From a bacterium (GTDB lineage: Bacteria > Sumerlaeota > Sumerlaeia > MVZB01), in contig JAMCWS010000012.1 in the NCBI GenBank assembly GCA_023480605.1, positions 1-7,195 on the forward strand: a DNA stretch of 7,195 bases, written 5' to 3'. Numbering within the stretch: the stretch's first letter is position 1; the number at the start of each line of letters is the position of its first letter. Made by a program: the position numbers and the translations under genes. Below the pieces are notes generated by a model. That model searched no databases and was not told the origin of the DNA. It saw only the letters and a program-made list of their open reading frames with translations. Shown here piece by piece: positions 5,689 through 7,195 of this stretch.

Positions 5689-7195
5689 CTGGACGTCCCA
5701 ACATCCTGCACCTGTTCGTCGACCAGCAACGGGCCGACACGATCGCGGCCCTCGGCAATCCCGTCATTAAGACGCCCAGCCTGGACCGACTTTGCGCGAT
5801 GGGCACGGCCTTCACCAGCGCCTATTCCCCATCGCCCGTCTGTATTTCGGCGCGCTGCTCGATGATCTACGGCCAGTATCCGCTGCACACGGGCTGTTAC
5901 GAAAACACGGCGATGCCGGCCGACGCGACCGCCTCCCCGGACGGGCGCCAGACTTTCATGGGCGTGCTCACGGAGGCGGGCTACCGCACCCACGGCATCG
6001 GCAAGTGTCATTTCAATCCCAACGGCCACGGGCTGCGGGGCTTCCAGAGCCGCGAGCGCCAGGAAGAGGGGGGGCATGGCGCCGAGGTGGACGAATACTC
6101 CAAATTCCTCTACGACCAGGGCTGGCGTCACGTCCTCGAACCCCACGGCGTGCGCGGTGAAATGTATTACATCCCCCAGCCTTCGCAGTTGCCCGCGCGC
6201 CTCCACCCGACGCAATGGATCGGCGACCGCGCGATCGATTTCATCGACGGCCAGGCCGGCAAAACGGAGCCATGGTATCTGTTCTCAAGCTTCATCCACC
6301 CGCATCCGCCCTTCACGCCGCCCAACCCCTGGCACAAAATTTACCGTGCGCCCCTCATGCCGCTGCCCAGCGTCCCACAAGACGCCGAGACGCTCCTGAC
6401 CTGCATCAATCGCATCCAGAACCGATACAAATACCGCGACCAAGGGATCGACCGGAACCTGTTGCGCAACCAAAAAGCTTTCTATTACGCGTGCATCTCG
6501 TTCATCGATTTCCAGATCGGCCGCATCCTGGCGGCGCTGGAGAAGAACGGTCAACTCGAAAACACCCTTATCCTGTTCACTTCGGATCACGGCGAGCACC
6601 TGGGCGACAACAACTGCTTCGGCAAGCGCAGCATGCACGACGCGGCATCGCGCGTGCCGATGATCGCCTGTCTGCCGGGGCGGTTCGCGGCCGGGGCGCG
6701 GTGCGTGGCGCCGGCGAGCCTCGTCGACGTCGCGCCGACCTTCCTCTCGGCGGCCGGGGCCGAACTCAAAACCCAAGATCGGAAGAGCGTGGACCTGGCC
6801 GATTTGGCGGCGGGCACGGCGGGGCGCGAGATGGTCTTCGCCCAGCACGCCTGGCCGGGTCTGGTGACGGCTCCGGCCGCCGACCGCGAAACGCTGCGCG
6901 AGATGTGCGAGGACCGGGCCGTGGCCCGCGCCGCCACCTCGCAATACATGGCCGTCAGCCGCGAATGGAAATACTTCTATAGCGCGGCCGACCAGCGCGA
7001 ATTCCTGTTCGACCGCGTCGGCGACCCGCGCGAAACGCGCAACCGCGCCGGCCTGGTCTTCTGCGCCGACGCCCAGCGGCGGATGAAGGTCGCCCTCATC
7101 GAGCACCTGCGGACCGGCGGCGAGACGGCCGGCCTGGCGGGCGACGATTGGCGCCGCTTCCCCAGGTATGCGCCGCATGAAAATCCCGACGATGG
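5685..7195 (+). CDS. Type I sulfatase (alkaline phosphatase superfamily), 3' end outside the window
   Basis: Hydrolyses a sulfate ester, likely on a carbohydrate; the substrate is unknown. 503 codons are visible and the frame is open at the right edge. The N-terminus MTGRPNILHLFVDQQRAD is the usual sulfatase start with metal ligand D13 (DQ in place of the common DDQ), and no signal peptide precedes it, so the enzyme looks cytoplasmic. The nucleophile region is SPVCISARCSMIYGQYPLHTG (50-70): C53 is the residue expected to become formylglycine, but Ser replaces the Pro/Ala two residues after it. Other expected residues are present: K107 and H109 (GKCHF), H205 (SFIHPHPPF), D301-H302 (TSDHGEHLGD) and K314 (FGKRSMHD). 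The C-terminal part SREWKYFYSAADQREFLFDRVGDPRETRN (425-453) is the standard sulfatase end region, so little is likely to be missing. About a dozen cysteines fit a reducing compartment. Maturation needs a formylglycine-generating enzyme or anSME encoded elsewhere. A phosphonate or phosphodiester hydrolase of the same fold is a less likely alternative. Confidence 0.93.
   Translation, partial: MTGRPNILHLFVDQQRADTIAALGNPVIKTPSLDRLCAMGTAFTSAYSPSPVCISARCSMIYGQYPLHTGCYENTAMPADATASPDGRQTFMGVLTEAGYRTHGIGKCHFNPNGHGLRGFQSRERQEEGGHGAEVDEYSKFLYDQGWRHVLEPHGVRGEMYYIPQPSQLPARLHPTQWIGDRAIDFIDGQAGKTEPWYLFSSFIHPHPPFTPPNPWHKIYRAPLMPLPSVPQDAETLLTCINRIQNRYKYRDQGIDRNLLRNQKAFYYACISFIDFQIGRILAALEKNGQLENTLILFTSDHGEHLGDNNCFGKRSMHDAASRVPMIACLPGRFAAGARCVAPASLVDVAPTFLSAAGAELKTQDRKSVDLADLAAGTAGREMVFAQHAWPGLVTAPAADRETLREMCEDRAVARAATSQYMAVSREWKYFYSAADQREFLFDRVGDPRETRNRAGLVFCADAQRRMKVALIEHLRTGGETAGLAGDDWRRFPRYAPHENPDD

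Noticed and set aside
6215..7178. Frames on both strands (6215-6982 plus, 6285-7178 minus) over the sulfatase
   Set aside because: The sulfatase frame holds metal-site and C-terminal family motifs across this stretch, so the others are shadows.
1..7195. Search for tRNA, rRNA, CRISPR arrays, insertion sequences and frameshifted genes
   Set aside because: Nothing convincing was seen: no spaced direct repeats, no terminal inverted repeats with a transposase, and the permease and sulfatase translate cleanly to the window edges.

Overview
The window reads as a piece of a high-GC Gram-negative chromosome. It carries a lipoprotein-type RND pump adaptor, which implies an outer membrane, and a type I sulfatase next to a secreted multi-module protein. 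That pairing is typical of polysaccharide-degrading Planctomycetota, Lentisphaerota, Verrucomicrobiota and neighbouring phyla. The phylum is an inference from gene content; no rRNA or other marker is present. Coding density is high and all four main genes look intact, two of them cut by the window edges. I see no mobile element, tRNA, rRNA or CRISPR array.

Left half, minus strand (3468 down to 1): a two-gene efflux operon. A periplasmic adaptor lipoprotein (467 aa) is followed, with a 4-base ATGA overlap, by an RND permease. The first 689 codons of the permease are present and its C-terminal third lies beyond base 1. Both proteins most resemble the MdtA and MdtB/MdtC type of multidrug exporter. 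The outer-membrane channel gene is not in the window.

Centre (3469-3738): a divergent intergenic region of 270 bases. It holds a perfect TATAAT on the minus strand, a short palindrome beside it, a tandem 7-base repeat in the adaptor's ribosome-binding region, and an extended -10-like element on the plus strand.

Right half, plus strand: first a secreted 597-aa protein with a signal peptide, two related beta-rich end modules and a central domain of about 275 aa that I cannot assign. After a 152-base gap with possible hairpins comes a sulfatase without a signal peptide (503 codons, open at the right edge). It has a non-standard C-I-S-A-R formylglycine motif. The two may form a small sulfated-glycan or sulfate-ester locus: an exported binding or processing protein, then intracellular desulfation. 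This coupling is inferred from co-orientation and proximity only.

The most interesting unexplained elements are the central domain of the secreted protein with its flanking duplicated modules, the sulfatase motif variant, and the tandem repeat that sets the spacing between Shine-Dalgarno sequence and start codon for the efflux operon.
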